A DNA stretch of 64,000 nucleotides from G965250275 sp965250275. Its GTDB lineage: Bacteria; Pseudomonadota; Alphaproteobacteria; Rhodobacterales; Rhodobacteraceae. Below are positions 62,825 to 64,000 of the stretch, piece by piece. The stretch spans positions 2,170,001 to 2,234,000 of the forward strand of contig OZ252297.1 of assembly GCA_965250275.1 (NCBI GenBank), in the 5' to 3' direction. Positions within the stretch are counted from its first letter, which is position 1. Every line of letters begins with the position of its first letter. The notes under the pieces are model-generated. The model made no database searches. It was not told where the DNA came from and saw only the letters and a list, made by a program, of their open reading frames with translations. The position numbers and the translations under genes are program-made.

Positions 62825-64000
62825 CTACATTTTCTTGAGCTGCTCGATCTCATGAAGGGCTGCGCGTTCAAATCGCTTGATCTGACGTGTGATTTTTTCA
62901 TCTTTCCCGAAAGCGGCTGCGCTGCGCCTTCCATAAGAGGAAAAGTTTCGGACCACGCGGACACCCTCCTCATCACGGACCTTTAGGTGAGTAAATCGGC
63001 GGTATAGGCGTTTTGTATGCGCCTTCGTCGATTGGCCGGAAGCGATTTTGTGTTCGGCGACCTTACGTGTTCGGCGCATCGCTCTTCGCATCTTCCGCCA
63101 CTGGCGAGCCAGCGAGCTTTCCCGAATGGCGGGCCCGTCTTCGTGAAGCGAGAACCCAAGATATTGAGCGGCTTTCCCCGATATCGTAGCACCTGCACCG
63201 GAAAAATCTGTTCTCTCGGTCTTGTGCCGTGAAATCTCGAGCTTCTCTGCCTTGATGAGGCCCATGATTTTTGCCTCGGCCGCTACTGCGTGAGCAGGGT
63301 CGCAGATCACCAAGATGTCGTCTGAATAGCGGCGATACAAAGCACCGATGCTGTCGCAAAAAGCGCGTGCAGCCGCGTCGAAATCAATCATGTAGAGGTT
63401 CGATGCTGCTGCGCTGATGGGGGTGCCCTGAGGTATGCCTCGCCGATGCCCCTTTGCCAATTCGGGGTTCGGGTGGAACTTGATGCCATTGGCCTTGAGT
63501 TCTTCGACGCTGGCTATCCGGTCCCGGCTGCTTTCCTTTAACCGAGCGGAGAATGTGGCGTTCGCCTTAAGCTCTTCCATGTCAACATAGTGGAACGCGG
63601 TGATCGCACGAAACACGCGCATCCAGTGTTCGGGGAGCGACTTTACGCCCAGCACTGTTTTTAGGCGGCGCTTCAGGAGCGTGTGATCAAGGTTGTCGAA
63701 AAAGCTGCTGACGTCGAACGCCAGTATCGTGACGGGAGCATGGGTCTTGGCAAACGCAAGCACTTCCGCCGAGAAATCGTAGTTACCACGTCCGAGTGCA
63801 CGATAGGCCAGGACGCTGTCAGACAGTCCCGCGGCGTCATAATGGGCGTCCAGCAACTTATTCATCTCGCTGGCGTAGAACGAAAGTATGCAGGCGTCCC
63901 TGTGCGATGCATACTTGATCGGGCGGTCTTTCGAGGTGATGGTCCGTGTCCCGGTCTTTCGGCACTTCTTGTAGCGTTTCTCAGATTTCGTGTAGTGCAG
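62825..64000 (-). CDS. reverse transcriptase, defence-associated/unknown-group type (5' end outside window)
   Basis: The minus frame is open to the right edge (about 392 visible codons); only an internal ATG at 63865 is available. Visible RT motifs: LAFDVSSFFDNLDH (motif A), GIPQGTPISAAASNLYM (motif B), and YRRYSDDILVI (motif C with YSDD, around 63317-63328), then QYLGFSLHEDG. N-terminal sequence ahead of the ATG (RTITSKDRPIKYASHRDAC) also fits an RT fingers region. There is no maturase or HNH domain, and the motif-B region differs from group II introns and retrons. It most resembles unknown-group or DRT antiviral reverse transcriptases; the exact group is inference. Confidence 0.75.
   Translation of the reverse strand: MHYTKSEKRYKKCRKTGTRTITSKDRPIKYASHRDACILSFYASEMNKLLDAHYDAAGLSDSVLAYRALGRGNYDFSAEVLAFAKTHAPVTILAFDVSSFFDNLDHTLLKRRLKTVLGVKSLPEHWMRVFRAITAFHYVDMEELKANATFSARLKESSRDRIASVEELKANGIKFHPNPELAKGHRRGIPQGTPISAAASNLYMIDFDAAARAFCDSIGALYRRYSDDILVICDPAHAVAAEAKIMGLIKAEKLEISRHKTERTDFSGAGATISGKAAQYLGFSLHEDGPAIRESSLARQWRKMRRAMRRTRKVAEHKIASGQSTKAHTKRLYRRFTHLKVRDEEGVRVVRNFSSYGRRSAAAFGKDEKITRQIKRFERAALHEIEQLKKM

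Noticed and set aside
62650..62986. Small frames around the RT 3' end
   Set aside because: They overlap the RT out of frame, with no family resemblance.
62825..64000. Reading the RT as a group II intron or retron
   Set aside because: No maturase/HNH region follows motif C, motif B is GIPQGTPIS rather than the intron or retron form, and no obvious intron 3' end or msr/msd structure was seen in the flank available.
1..64000. CRISPR array, insertion sequence or rRNA gene
   Set aside because: No regularly spaced direct repeats, no transposase frames and no rRNA-like stretch were noticed.

Overview
The window looks like a chromosomal stretch of a marine Rhodobacteraceae (Roseobacter-group) alphaproteobacterium. 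GC content is high and genes are tightly packed with many 4-base ATGA overlaps. The prfA-prmC pair, the rsmA-pdxA-surA-lptD-lptG-lptF operon and a DUF4167 protein all fit that group. The taxonomic call is inference from protein resemblance and gene order; no rRNA gene or complete tRNA gene was seen.

Layout. 1-29.2 kb is mostly ordinary core: an ATPase tail, a DUF1330 protein, an EEP-family hydrolase, an EamA exporter, SelO, an acetyltransferase with a nucleoside hydrolase, an FkbM methyltransferase with a glycosyltransferase, MazG, an M20 amidohydrolase with agmatinase, release factor 1 with its methylase PrmC, the LPS-export/envelope operon, PepA, the DNA polymerase III chi subunit, a DpaL-like lyase paired with an Asp/Glu racemase-family protein, a MarC protein, an ABC-F ATPase and Ndk with a clear terminator. 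29.4-42.6 kb is a surface-polysaccharide locus: flippase, O-antigen ligase/polymerase, two glycosyltransferases, a Wzz/GumC protein with a decayed kinase domain, a radical SAM/SPASM protein, an MFS transporter, unknown proteins and a methyltransferase. 42.7-45.4 kb is a scrambled accessory patch: a rearranged duplicate scar, an NTF2-like secreted protein with a divergent LysR regulator, and a pair of very small genes.

45.7-62.3 kb is a coherent but unidentified catabolic gene set in three transcription blocks. Rightward: GntR/FCD regulator, CitE-like lyase, amidase. Leftward: MmgE/PrpD, cupin, SDR, enoyl-CoA hydratase, MaoC-type mesaconyl/itaconyl-CoA hydratase, MatB-like ligase. Rightward: four-gene spermidine/putrescine-type ABC importer, PuuE-like polysaccharide deacetylase-fold hydrolase, CaiB/BaiF CoA-transferase, acyl-CoA dehydrogenase. 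GTATAC-centred palindromes lie upstream of the regulator and in the central divergent promoter. The likely logic is import of a small, possibly nitrogenous compound, C-N bond hydrolysis, CoA activation, then desaturation, hydration and C-C cleavage. The substrate cannot be read from the sequence.

The right edge (from about 62.6 kb) appears to be the end of a mobile or defence island. A 15-bp fragment matching what I recall as the 3' end of a tRNA-Asn gene, followed by a leftward terminator, abuts a leftward reverse transcriptase gene that runs off the window. That RT is neither group II intron-like nor retron-like by its motifs, and resembles the unknown-group/defence-associated (DRT) RTs.
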